Shown piece after piece: positions 52,537 through 61,381 of a stretch of 64,000 nt of DNA. Origin of the DNA: an uncultured Bacteroidota bacterium (GTDB lineage Bacteria > Bacteroidota > Bacteroidia > Flavobacteriales > Flavobacteriaceae); the NCBI GenBank assembly GCA_902618245.1, contig CACMZR010000002.1, positions 212,305 through 276,304 on the forward strand, in the 5' to 3' direction. The position numbers and the translations under genes were made by a program. Position 1 is the stretch's first letter. Each line of letters begins with the position of its first letter. The notes beneath the pieces were generated by a model. That model had not been told where the DNA came from and ran no database searches. It saw only the letters and a list, made by a program, of their open reading frames with translations.

Positions 52537-53295
52537 ATGAAAAAACAATTAATTTTAATATTTGTCTTGCTAGGCACCTTTTGTTTTGCTCAACAAAGAA
52601 TGTTTGTAACTCTGCATTATGTTACAGTTAATAGTCAAGACGCACAAGCTCATATTGATAGTGAAAAAGAATATTTTTCAAAGGGTCATAAATCGGCTAT
52701 AGATAGCGGAAATAAAATTGGCTGGGACATGTGGGTTTTAGAAAATCCAGGATATAGGGAAAATCATACAACATTTATTTATGCCCATCTTCAGGATCCA
52801 GATAAGGTAATAAACTCAAATATGAGTGGTGAAAGTGGAAACAACTTTTCCAATTCTGAATTAGCAATGGTCCGTGAAAAATGGGGTAATAGAGTTGTTA
52901 AGTCAGGTGCTATAACAGTTTCATATAAAGGTGGATTTGTCCCAGCTTCTAATCAAGCCCCACCCAAGTATGCAGTTTTGGACTGGATGGTTGTAGACCC
53001 TGCGGATTTTTATGAATACGAACAAATGGAATTAAAAACATTCCTGCCAATGCAAAAAGCGAATAAATCTGTTAAAGGCTGGGGACTTCACAAAGTTGTT
53101 ACTCCACGTAATAATAATGTAAATGCTGCTAGTTATGTTGTTGCTAGGTTTTTTGACAATATGTCTGATATTCAAAACATGATGGATCAAACAAATCCAA
53201 TGAGTAAAAATATGAAAGCTACAATGACAAAGATGTACAATTTAAGGTCTATAAGAAGGAGTCAAGTTCTAAGACTAATTCTATCAGAAAGATAA
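52537..53295 (+). CDS. Secreted protein of unknown family
   Basis: The 252-residue protein has a Sec signal peptide (about residues 1-19, cut at CFA-QQ). The mature part reads like two similar halves (MFVTLHYVTVNSQDAQAHIDSEKEYFSKG and KYAVLDWMVVDPADFYEYEQM), possibly two dimeric alpha/beta-barrel units, but this is a guess. I chose ATG 52537 because the residues before it are not signal-like. A terminator follows the stop. Confidence 0.65.
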   Translation: MKKQLILIFVLLGTFCFAQQRMFVTLHYVTVNSQDAQAHIDSEKEYFSKGHKSAIDSGNKIGWDMWVLENPGYRENHTTFIYAHLQDPDKVINSNMSGESGNNFSNSELAMVREKWGNRVVKSGAITVSYKGGFVPASNQAPPKYAVLDWMVVDPADFYEYEQMELKTFLPMQKANKSVKGWGLHKVVTPRNNNVNAASYVVARFFDNMSDIQNMMDQTNPMSKNMKATMTKMYNLRSIRRSQVLRLILSER

Positions 53296-53319
53296 TTGAA
53301 AAAAATACTTTAAGTTTTG

Positions 53320-53347
53320 CCCTCCAAAATTAGGAGGGTTTTTTATT
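53320..53347 (+). terminator. Intrinsic terminator
   Basis: CCCTCC (53320-53325) pairs with GGAGGG (53333-53338) over a 7-base loop, followed by TTTTTTATTT. It ends the transcript of the secreted-protein gene. Confidence 0.8.
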
Positions 53348-53437
53348 TGTAAAACCCAAAAACAATTTTCGATTATGAAGCCTTTAGTTCGAAAGATATG
53401 ATTGTTCGAACTCAAATACATTTTCTTCTCACATCAA

Positions 53438-54175
53438 TTATTTTCTTGAATTAAGCTTCGCAAGTAACCTTAATATTTCAAGATATAACCAAATGAGAGT
53501 AACTAGTAAGCCAAATGCCCCATACCATTCCATATACTTTGGAGCACCTTTTTCTGCACCTTCTTCAATAAAATCAAAATCTAAAACTAAATTTAGGGCA
53601 GCTATTATTACAACTACTATGCTAAAGCCGATGCTTAGTGGAGATGCATTGTTAATATTCATTACACCAATTCCTGAGCCAAAGAATCCCATTATAAAAT
53701 TTACAAGATAAACGATTGCTATACCTCCAGTTGCTGCAAAAATTCCAAGTTTAAAATTTTCTGTTGCCTTTATGTATCCTGATCGATATGCAATTAATAA
53801 TGAAACTAATATTCCAACCGTTAAAAGGATTGCATTTGTTACTATTCCATCATATAGGTAGTTATACATATAAGATATACCTCCAAGCATAGCTCCTTGC
53901 AGAGCTGCATAGATGGGGACTGTTATCGGGGCCCATTCTTTTTTAAAAATCGTAACGAGCGCAAAGATAAATCCACCTATTCCACATCCGATTAACAATA
54001 TCGGATTAAGTGTTTCAAAGGTTAAATATCCAGTACCAACAAGAATTAAAAGGCTAATGGCTGTTTTATTAACTGTACCCTCTATAGTCATTTTTTCATT
54101 AATAGAGACAGTATTACTGAAAGTTTTTTTTGAGAGTACAGGGTTACCTGATCTTAATGATAAATGGCTATTCAT
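53438..54175 (-). CDS. Bax inhibitor-1/YccA family membrane protein
   Basis: The 245-residue protein has seven hydrophobic segments and a charged N-terminus. GGISYMYNYLYDGIVTNAILLTVGI near residue 100 and LVLDFDFIEEGAEKGAPKYMEWYGAFGLLVTLIWLYLEILRLL near the end are the family's conserved core, with the two Asp that form a pH sensor in bacterial homologues (DFDFIEEG). Bacterial members conduct calcium or modulate proteolysis. I chose ATG 54175 (MNSHLSLRSGNPVL). Confidence 0.9.
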   Translation of the reverse strand: MNSHLSLRSGNPVLSKKTFSNTVSINEKMTIEGTVNKTAISLLILVGTGYLTFETLNPILLIGCGIGGFIFALVTIFKKEWAPITVPIYAALQGAMLGGISYMYNYLYDGIVTNAILLTVGILVSLLIAYRSGYIKATENFKLGIFAATGGIAIVYLVNFIMGFFGSGIGVMNINNASPLSIGFSIVVVIIAALNLVLDFDFIEEGAEKGAPKYMEWYGAFGLLVTLIWLYLEILRLLAKLNSRK

Positions 54176-54202
54176 ATAATTTTCATTTAATACTTTAAAG
54201 CA

Positions 54203-54210
54203 CAAATATA
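54203..54210 (-). promoter_or_regulatory. Putative -7 element (TATATTTG) of the Bax inhibitor-like gene
   Basis: Minus-strand TATATTTG ends 27 bases before the ATG at 54175. A -33 element at the right distance was not found. Confidence 0.4.
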
Positions 54211-54281
54211 TTGAGATCACACAAAATCAGATTTAAAATACCAATAAATATTAAAATATATTAGCAAGTAATGAGTAAACG

Positions 54282-54300
54282 ACTTCTTTGTATATTGTTT
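54282..54300 (+). repeat. 19-base upstream element, copy 2
   Basis: Identical to 52493-52511 and at nearly the same distance from a start codon (24 bases, ATG 54325). The downstream bases TTATTAATA also resemble the first copy (ATATTAATC). Confidence 0.6.
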
Positions 54301-54324
54301 CTTATTAATAAAAAACATACCAAA

Positions 54325-54831
54325 ATGAAAAAAATATTAATTCTGTTTTTATCATCACTAGTCATTATTTCATGTGGTGAAAAGTCAGCAAAATCAGAAA
54401 AAGAATTACTTACAGAACAAACCCGAACAACTGTTTTAAAAGCATTTAATGCCCAAATGGAAGGTAAAATTGACATTATGAAATCACTACTTGCGGATGA
54501 CTTTACTTTCACCTTGACGGGGCAGTTGGATATTTCGAAGACCTATACTTGGGATGAGTATTTGGAGTTTGCGGGATATTTTGCAACTCTTTTAAAGGGA
54601 GAAATTGGTGTAGAATACAAAGGTATTATTGCAGATGAAAGATCTGCAATGGTTTTTGCTCAAGGAAGAATGGCAGGAGTTGGTGGGAAATATGAAAATG
54701 ATTATGCCATAAAATACGACCTAAATCAGGCAGGACAAATAATTTCACAAAAAGAATATTTAAGCGATATTTTATTAGCTACACAACTATATGGGCAAGA
54801 GGTTTGTGGCGATAAAAAATTGTTAAATTGA
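54325..54831 (+). CDS. SnoaL/NTF2-like lipoprotein
   Basis: The 168-residue protein has a lipoprotein signal with lipobox IISC (Cys17). The mature part has the size and pattern of an NTF2-like domain (TVLKAFNAQMEGKIDIMKSLLADDFTFTLTG near residue 36, WDEYLEFAGYF, AMVFAQGRMAGVGGKYENDYAIKYDL). Such domains often bind small ligands. It is preceded by the 19-base element shared with the gene at 52537. Confidence 0.72.
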   Translation: MKKILILFLSSLVIISCGEKSAKSEKELLTEQTRTTVLKAFNAQMEGKIDIMKSLLADDFTFTLTGQLDISKTYTWDEYLEFAGYFATLLKGEIGVEYKGIIADERSAMVFAQGRMAGVGGKYENDYAIKYDLNQAGQIISQKEYLSDILLATQLYGQEVCGDKKLLN

Positions 54832-54901
54832 AATACAATTAAATAACACAAATGGATTTGTAATTTAATCCACATAAATTTTAAATTAAAACTAATTCAA
54901 A

Positions 54902-55705
54902 ATGAAAAATTTTTTAATACTAATAATCACAAGCCTATTAATCTTTGCTTGTGACAATTCAAAAGTTACCAATCAAAAAAACTCAGATCAACAGGGGAAC
55001 TATATTCAATGGACAAATGGTGATCCATTACATGATGAAATGATAAGAAGTGCAATAGGCCATTTTTTAAATATAGAAAGAGAGAAAGCATATGTTTTTT
55101 TCGAAAAAGCAGTTAAGTTAGACTCAACCTCATTTGCAGCGCATGTAATGATGTCTACCATGTCTCCACCAAACTCAGAAAAACAAGAGGCACATTATGA
55201 ACTTGCAAAAAAGTATTCAGCTAAAAAAAATGAAAACTCTAAAAGATTTGTTTCTTTACTTGATATAAAAAACGAGAACGGATACCGAGGTATATGGGGA
55301 TCTTCAAAAGAAAAAAATGCTATATGGGAGAAAATGTACGAAGCAGAACCAAGGGGAGCTTTTATACAGTTTCATAGAGCAAGATCCAATCCAGATTTAA
55401 TTACAAGAATTAAAAATTTGGAAGAACTAAGCTCAAAATGGGACGAGCCAAACAATGCAGCTATTATAAATTTTCTTGGGTATCATTATTATCAAAATGG
55501 AGACAAAGAAAAATCAAAACAGGCTTTTGAGAAATATCTTGAGCTTTATCCACAGGGATATAATTCTTTAGATTCAATGGCAGAATTCTATATGTATGAA
55601 AAAAACTATGATGAGGCAAAAAAATATTATAAGATGGTGTTGAATCAATTCCCATTTTCTATTTCAGCAAGGGCTGCTTTGAAAAATATAGAAACTTTAA
55701 AATAA
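54902..55705 (+). CDS. Tetratricopeptide lipoprotein
   Basis: The 267-residue protein has lipobox IFAC (Cys17). Two TPR-like units are visible near residues 65-100 and three toward the end (AAIINFLGYHYYQNGDKEKSKQAFEKYLELYPQG and DEAKKYYKMVLNQFP). It should be a periplasmic binding or scaffold protein. The M20 gene follows in the same direction after 47 bases. Confidence 0.78.
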   Translation: MKNFLILIITSLLIFACDNSKVTNQKNSDQQGNYIQWTNGDPLHDEMIRSAIGHFLNIEREKAYVFFEKAVKLDSTSFAAHVMMSTMSPPNSEKQEAHYELAKKYSAKKNENSKRFVSLLDIKNENGYRGIWGSSKEKNAIWEKMYEAEPRGAFIQFHRARSNPDLITRIKNLEELSSKWDEPNNAAIINFLGYHYYQNGDKEKSKQAFEKYLELYPQGYNSLDSMAEFYMYEKNYDEAKKYYKMVLNQFPFSISARAALKNIETLK

Positions 55706-55752
55706 TTATTTCAACCATAAAATCTATTATCTAAATTTAAATTATACATAAA

Positions 55753-57252
55753 ATGAAAAAACTGATTGTTACCTTTTTGATATCAAGCTTTGGATTTAGT
55801 CAATCTTCAAAAGATTTAGAAATGTGGGCAAAAAATGCAACAAACAAATCTTTTGATATGTTTTATGAAATTTTAAGTATTCCAAATGATGCAAATCATT
55901 TGGATGATATTGAGTTAAATGTTAAGTGGTGTGAGAAAAATTTTGCTAATAGAGGTTTTGTTACACAAAGGATCTCAACTCCCAAAGCTCCACTTTTGCT
56001 TGCGGAAAGAACCTTTCCGAAGGCTAAAGAAACTGTCCTTATATATTTACAAATAGATGGTCAACCTGTAGACAATTCTAGGTGGTTCCAGGAAAGCCCA
56101 TATACCCCAGTTTTAAAAAGACAAAACAGTAAAGGAGTTTGGGAAATTATCGACTGGGATAAAATAAAAAACTATGAAGATGATTGGAGAATATTTGCAC
56201 GTTCAACAAGTGACGCAAAAGGACCAGTGGTCATGTTTTTAAATGCAATTGATGTACTTGAAGAAAAAAAATTGTCCCCCAATTTTAATATAAAAGTGAT
56301 AATGGATTTTGAAGAGGAGTTAGGATCTCCAAATTTACCTAGAGCTGTTAATGCAAATAGGGAAATACTTTCTGCGGATCACCTTATCATATTCGATGGG
56401 CCAAAGCATAGGTCAGGTAAGCCTACTTTAACATTTGGTGCAAGAGGGATTTCAACTATTCAACTAACAATTTATGGACCAGTAACAGCCCAGCACAGTG
56501 GTCACTTCGGGAATTATGTTCCCAACCCTGCCCTTAGAATGGCAAAGCTTCTTGCGTCTATGAAAGATGATGAAGGGGTAGTTGTGATCCCTGGGTTTTA
56601 TGATGGTATTTCAATTGATTCCAAGACAAAAAAAATACTAGATAACTTTCCCCACGACCAAGAGCAGTTTATGAAGACTTTACAAATCGGTGAACTTGAT
56701 AAAGTTGGTGACACCTACCAAGAATCAATTCAATTTCCATCTCTAAATATTCGTGGTATGCAGTCTGGATGGATAGATGAGAAAGTAAGAACTATAATAC
56801 CTTCTTGGGCAAGGGCTGAAATCGACATTCGTTTGGTTCTGGAGTCTGACCCTAAGCGTCTGATAAGCCTTGTAAAAAAACATGTTGAAAATCAAGGATA
56901 CTATGTGGTTGACAGAGAGCCAACAGCTAAGGAACGAACAGATCATCCTAAAGTGGCAACATTTACGCACAAAATTTCGTATCAATCTTTCAGAACAGAT
57001 CTTGATACTAAGGTAGGAAAGTGGCTACGCAAATCGATAAAAAAGGGTTTTGATACAGACCCCATTAGAATTAGAATGAGCGGGGGTTCTATACCAATAT
57101 CACCATTTGTAAACACACTTGATATACCGGCAGTAACAGTTCCAACTGTTAATAGAGATAATAATCAGCACAGTCCAAATGAAAACATTAGACTTGGGGA
57201 TTACCGTAATGGCATAAAAACAATTTTATCTATCCTAACGGAACCTCTATAA
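55753..57252 (+). CDS. Secreted M20-family metallopeptidase-like protein
   Basis: The 499-residue protein has a signal peptide (about residues 1-16). M20 landmarks are Asp154 in STSDAKGP, Glu187-189 in DFEEELGSP, an Asp in LIIFDGPKH near residue 216, dimerisation-domain His near residue 248 (HSGHFGNYVPNP) and His near residue 478 (HSPNENIRLGD). The first metal-binding His of the usual HxD is Gln100 here (LQIDGQPVD). That may shift metal use or activity. It is convergent with the BNR protein gene. Confidence 0.82.
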   Translation: MKKLIVTFLISSFGFSQSSKDLEMWAKNATNKSFDMFYEILSIPNDANHLDDIELNVKWCEKNFANRGFVTQRISTPKAPLLLAERTFPKAKETVLIYLQIDGQPVDNSRWFQESPYTPVLKRQNSKGVWEIIDWDKIKNYEDDWRIFARSTSDAKGPVVMFLNAIDVLEEKKLSPNFNIKVIMDFEEELGSPNLPRAVNANREILSADHLIIFDGPKHRSGKPTLTFGARGISTIQLTIYGPVTAQHSGHFGNYVPNPALRMAKLLASMKDDEGVVVIPGFYDGISIDSKTKKILDNFPHDQEQFMKTLQIGELDKVGDTYQESIQFPSLNIRGMQSGWIDEKVRTIIPSWARAEIDIRLVLESDPKRLISLVKKHVENQGYYVVDREPTAKERTDHPKVATFTHKISYQSFRTDLDTKVGKWLRKSIKKGFDTDPIRIRMSGGSIPISPFVNTLDIPAVTVPTVNRDNNQHSPNENIRLGDYRNGIKTILSILTEPL

Positions 57253-57256
57253 AAAC

Positions 57257-60200
57257 TTAAGGGCTTTTTATGGAAAAAATTCCTATTTGATTATCAGAAA
57301 CAATTTCATTAAGCCTAGAAATAGATCCGTTTAAAAGTTTTTCTAAAGCTTCTATTTCACGATCCAGTTCAGCTGTGATCTCCCTGAAAAAAGCTTTTGC
57401 TTGATTTGTAGGAGGATAGTCTCCTCGTTGTGAATCCGCTAATAAAAATGCAATTCTGTTGTTTATTCTAATCCCATAGTTCAATGGATCTTGACGACTT
57501 TGGTTTTTTGTCATATGAATATTATTTTCTATATGGTTTAACTTTACTTCGAACTGATTAATAAGATTATTTATTTCTTCAGTAAGACCTGATTTTTGCT
57601 TTAGATAGTTTAAATCTCTTTGAACCTCTCTAATTTTGATTATCGCTGAGTTAGCTCTAGTTACTTGATTACGAACATTAATTAAAAAATCAAACTGATC
57701 TCTATAATCTTTATCAGTATTTTCAAGCCTTGGGTCTTTTTCAATTTTTAAAGATTGTTCAATGACCTCGCCATTATAGTTTAGACTTATTAAATATTCA
57801 CCTGGAATTGCTTTGGGACCTTTATTTGGAGAAGAATAAAATACCATTCCCTCGAATTCTTTATATCCTGGATATCGCATATCCCAGATTAATTTATTTC
57901 CACCAGATTTTAGTACCAAGGGAAGATCAGCTTCTGGGTTTAGATTATTTAGTTTTGCTTTATTGTTATAACGTTTAATCAGTGAGCCGTCTTTCTCTTT
58001 AATTTCAATAATTACAAGATCATCTTCTTTTAAATTTTTAATATAAAAATGTAAAATTGCTCCAACAGGGTGATTCTTTCCGACTAATTTTAAGTTAGTT
58101 TCATCATCTTCCTCTGATTGTTCAACCCTAAATGCCTTGTCTGGCTTGTAAAGAAAGAATGATTGAGAATTTAAATTATTTTCTAGCTGATGCAGTGGTG
58201 TTAAATCATCAATCATCCAAAAACTTCTTCCGTGAGTTGCAGCTATTAAATCATTATCTCTAATATGAAGATCTCTAATTGATGTAATGGGAAGATTTAA
58301 CTGAAATGGCTTCCAACTATTGCCATCGTCAAATGAGATAAACATTCCCCATTCAGTTCCTGCATATAGTAGACCCTCTCGAACCTTATCAGATCTTATA
58401 GCCCTGCTGTAGTAATTCTTAGGAATTCCTTTGGTTATTAAAGACCAAGTTTTACCATAATCATTTGTTTTATAGAGATAGGGTTTATAATCTCCAAATT
58501 TGTATGAGGTAGCAGCTACATATGCTGTACCTTTTTTAAATGGACTGGGGTCTATACAGTTAATCATGTTTAACTTAGGACTTAATGTCGGAGGAGGTGT
58601 CACATTTTTCCAAGTTTCACCGTTATCAGTAGTTAAGTGAATTAATCCATCATCACTGCCGACCCAAATAACTCCTTTTTCAATTGGTGATTCGTTGATA
58701 GCAAAAAGATTTGAATAAAATTCTGCACCAGTATTATCTTGAGTTATGGGTCCTCCAGAGGACTTAATTGTTTCTGGGAGTCCTCTTGTCAGATCAGGTG
58801 ATATTGTTTTCCAAGACTGGCCACCATCCATTGTCATATGCAAAAAGTTAGACCCTGCAAAAAGTTTATTTTCGTCATGTATACTAAACTTGACAGGGAA
58901 GTTCCAATTGAATCGGTATTTCATTACCTCTGCTCCTGAACCAGCAGGATTATCAGGCCAAATATTTACTGAACGTGTTTGATCGGTTCTATGATCTTTA
59001 CGCATCATATATCCTTTATATGTTCCGCCATAAACGATATCATTATTTTTTGGGTCTGGAGCAAGATGAGCACTTTCTCCGCCCGCTGTTGTTTCCCAAT
59101 CGCTTTCACCAATACCAGATCCTGAACCTCTATGGTTTATTCTAACGGTTGTATTATCTTGTTGTGCTCCATAGATTCTATATGGGAATTGATTATCTGT
59201 GGTTACCCTATAAAATTGTGCTGTGGGTTGATTATAATAAGTCGTCCAATTATTTCCACCATCATTTGAAATTTGTGCTCCACCGTCATCTGCAATTGCC
59301 ATTCTATTATTATTATTTGGATCTATCCAAAGGTCATGATGATCTCCATGCGGTGCATCTTTCAATGTAAATGATCTCCCCCCATCAGTTGATACACCAT
59401 AACTTACGTTCATTACATAAACTTTGTCTTTATTTTGAGTGTCAGCATATATTCTACTGTAGTACCAAGCTCTTTGTCGTAAGGCTCTATTTTCGTTTAC
59501 TTTTTCCCATGTTTTACCTGCATCATCTGAGCGGAACACCCCACCATCAGATGCTTCAATGATTGTCCAAATTCGGTTTGAATCTACAGGAGATACTGCA
59601 ATTCCAACAATTCCCCAAGGCCCACTTGGAAGGCCTTTATTCTCAGTTATATTTATCCATGTGTCACCGCCGTCAAAACTTTTGTAAAGTTTACTGTCAG
59701 GTCCCCCACTATCCATTCGATATCCATTTCTTTTCATTTGCCATGTAGCGGCATAAATTATTCTAGCATTATTAGGATCCATTATCAAATCACCAGCACC
59801 GGCCTTATCACTTTCATAAAGTATCTTCTGCCAGGTATTTCCTCCATCTTCTGAACGATATACACCACGTGTTTTATTTGGCTTCCACAAATTACCTATT
59901 GCGGCAACGTAAACTAAGTTGGGATTTTTGGGGTGTATTCGTATTCTAGATATATGCTCGCTTCCTTTTAATCCAATAAATTTCCAGGTTTTACCAGCAT
60001 CCAAACTTTTCCATAATCCATTTCCAGATGAAACATTTCCTCTTAGAGTTTGCTCTCCTTCTCCAACATAAATTATATTTGGATCAGACTCAGAGACAGC
60101 AACAGCTCCAATAGAACCTCCAAAATAACCATCTGAAATTGAATACCAGCTATTTCCTGAATCTTCAGTTTTCCAAACACCACCTCCTGCAGTTCCCATA

Positions 60201-60409
60201 TAGTAGGTGTTAGGATCATTTATCACTCCAGCAACAGTTGCTGCACGCCCACCTCTAAAGGGACCCACTAGCCTCCATTCTAATGAATTATATAATGATT
60301 CCGAAAAAGTGGTTTCATTTTGTTTTTTATTTTTTTTTCGTTGGGCGTTTAATTCAACAGAGGTGACTGTACAAAAGAAGCATAAGACAAATAACAAGTA
60401 AGGTTTCAT
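57257..60409 (-). CDS. BNR-repeat (sortilin-like) secreted protein
   Basis: The 1050-residue protein has a signal peptide (about residues 1-22). Most of the first 700 residues are BNR/Asp-box repeats (S.D.G.TW type, for example DGGNTWQKI, DGGDTWINI, DGGQSWKTI, DNGETWKNV, DYGKTWSLI), forming one or two beta-propellers of the sortilin/VPS10 type. The C-terminal 250 residues are a beta domain and a helical coiled region (KIREVQRDLNYLKQK). Such proteins occur widely in marine Flavobacteriia and are often annotated as glycosyl hydrolases, but no catalytic site is evident. Confidence 0.83.
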   Translation of the reverse strand: MKPYLLFVLCFFCTVTSVELNAQRKKNKKQNETTFSESLYNSLEWRLVGPFRGGRAATVAGVINDPNTYYMGTAGGGVWKTEDSGNSWYSISDGYFGGSIGAVAVSESDPNIIYVGEGEQTLRGNVSSGNGLWKSLDAGKTWKFIGLKGSEHISRIRIHPKNPNLVYVAAIGNLWKPNKTRGVYRSEDGGNTWQKILYESDKAGAGDLIMDPNNARIIYAATWQMKRNGYRMDSGGPDSKLYKSFDGGDTWINITENKGLPSGPWGIVGIAVSPVDSNRIWTIIEASDGGVFRSDDAGKTWEKVNENRALRQRAWYYSRIYADTQNKDKVYVMNVSYGVSTDGGRSFTLKDAPHGDHHDLWIDPNNNNRMAIADDGGAQISNDGGNNWTTYYNQPTAQFYRVTTDNQFPYRIYGAQQDNTTVRINHRGSGSGIGESDWETTAGGESAHLAPDPKNNDIVYGGTYKGYMMRKDHRTDQTRSVNIWPDNPAGSGAEVMKYRFNWNFPVKFSIHDENKLFAGSNFLHMTMDGGQSWKTISPDLTRGLPETIKSSGGPITQDNTGAEFYSNLFAINESPIEKGVIWVGSDDGLIHLTTDNGETWKNVTPPPTLSPKLNMINCIDPSPFKKGTAYVAATSYKFGDYKPYLYKTNDYGKTWSLITKGIPKNYYSRAIRSDKVREGLLYAGTEWGMFISFDDGNSWKPFQLNLPITSIRDLHIRDNDLIAATHGRSFWMIDDLTPLHQLENNLNSQSFFLYKPDKAFRVEQSEEDDETNLKLVGKNHPVGAILHFYIKNLKEDDLVIIEIKEKDGSLIKRYNNKAKLNNLNPEADLPLVLKSGGNKLIWDMRYPGYKEFEGMVFYSSPNKGPKAIPGEYLISLNYNGEVIEQSLKIEKDPRLENTDKDYRDQFDFLINVRNQVTRANSAIIKIREVQRDLNYLKQKSGLTEEINNLINQFEVKLNHIENNIHMTKNQSRQDPLNYGIRINNRIAFLLADSQRGDYPPTNQAKAFFREITAELDREIEALEKLLNGSISRLNEIVSDNQIGIFSIKSP

Positions 60410-60458
60410 AATATAAAATGTTTTTCCATTTACAAATTATAAAAAAATTAGAAAATAT

Positions 60459-60896
60459 TCAGTGTTTTCTATTAGGTGCAGTCATACCTTTACGTCTAAA
60501 ATTCTTTTTTTCAAAAGGAATTTTGCTGACTTCACTAGAGCCGAAAAACATGTTTCCTATCAAAGAGACAACTTCTTTTGTTATCTCTTTTTCAGAAGAG
60601 GTATTTTTTAATTTGAATTCACTTTGATCCATTGAAATAAGCATATTGGTTTCTTGATCAAGATGAATAGAGGTGTGTAAGTGGTATCTTAAAACCTTTT
60701 CAAGCGAGATCTTAGTTCCCGGATAAAGAATTTGGAAACCATTCAAGCTTTTAAAAGTTGTTTTCAGAATGCGATATTGATTTTTAAAACTTAATTCCTT
60801 TTTTTCACGTAAAGCGTGATGGTAATTATCCATTTGTTGGCAAAAAGAATTAATTGAAATCATAAATAATCCAAAAAATATTTTGCAGAATTTCAT
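60459..60896 (-). CDS. Secreted hypothetical protein, 145 residues
   Basis: The protein has a signal peptide (about residues 1-19, FCQQ). The mature part is basic at the end (EKKNFRRKGMTAPNRKH). The sequence holds no motif I recognise. It is encoded 49 bases upstream of the BNR gene in the same direction. Confidence 0.55.
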   Translation of the reverse strand: MKFCKIFFGLFMISINSFCQQMDNYHHALREKKELSFKNQYRILKTTFKSLNGFQILYPGTKISLEKVLRYHLHTSIHLDQETNMLISMDQSEFKLKNTSSEKEITKEVVSLIGNMFFGSSEVSKIPFEKKNFRRKGMTAPNRKH

Positions 60897-61041
60897 TTAT
60901 AACGAAACTAAAATTTTTTTAAATACGACAAGGCTATATTAATTGCAATTTCTTAAGTATCAATTTTAATCATTTACTTTAAAATTATAGTTTTCCCACA
61001 GTAATAATTAACTTACCTAAGAATAATCTACTATATGTAAA

Positions 61042-61272
61042 TTGAGAAAAGCAGTATTATATATTTTATTTTTTACTATAGGGTGCACAAAAGAAACAGG
61101 CTGCGTTGAAATAACTCTTAAAGAACAGAGTAATGGGAAGTTTTATTTTTATTGGGGACTATTTACAGCTTTAGGCCTAGACGAAGATGGAAATAGCCAA
61201 CCTTTGTCTGGCTCTGTAACTGAGGAAGTTTACAATCTATATGAAGTAGGTGACACCTATTGCGTTGAGTAA
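61042..61272 (+). CDS. Hypothetical small lipoprotein, TTG start
   Basis: The 76-residue protein has a lipobox-like IGC at residue 15 after a hydrophobic start, then four Cys in all. The start is TTG 61042, because an ATG just upstream is followed at once by a stop. No family recognised. Small size makes this moderately certain. Confidence 0.5.
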   Translation: MRKAVLYILFFTIGCTKETGCVEITLKEQSNGKFYFYWGLFTALGLDEDGNSQPLSGSVTEEVYNLYEVGDTYCVE

Positions 61273-61381
61273 GGTTTTATATAGACCTTCTATTACATAA
61301 AGAGAACTTTACCAAACTATTTTTTGCTTATTTGTATATTGTTGTATTCAACGGGTATAAAAAATATCTAAAACAAGCTTT

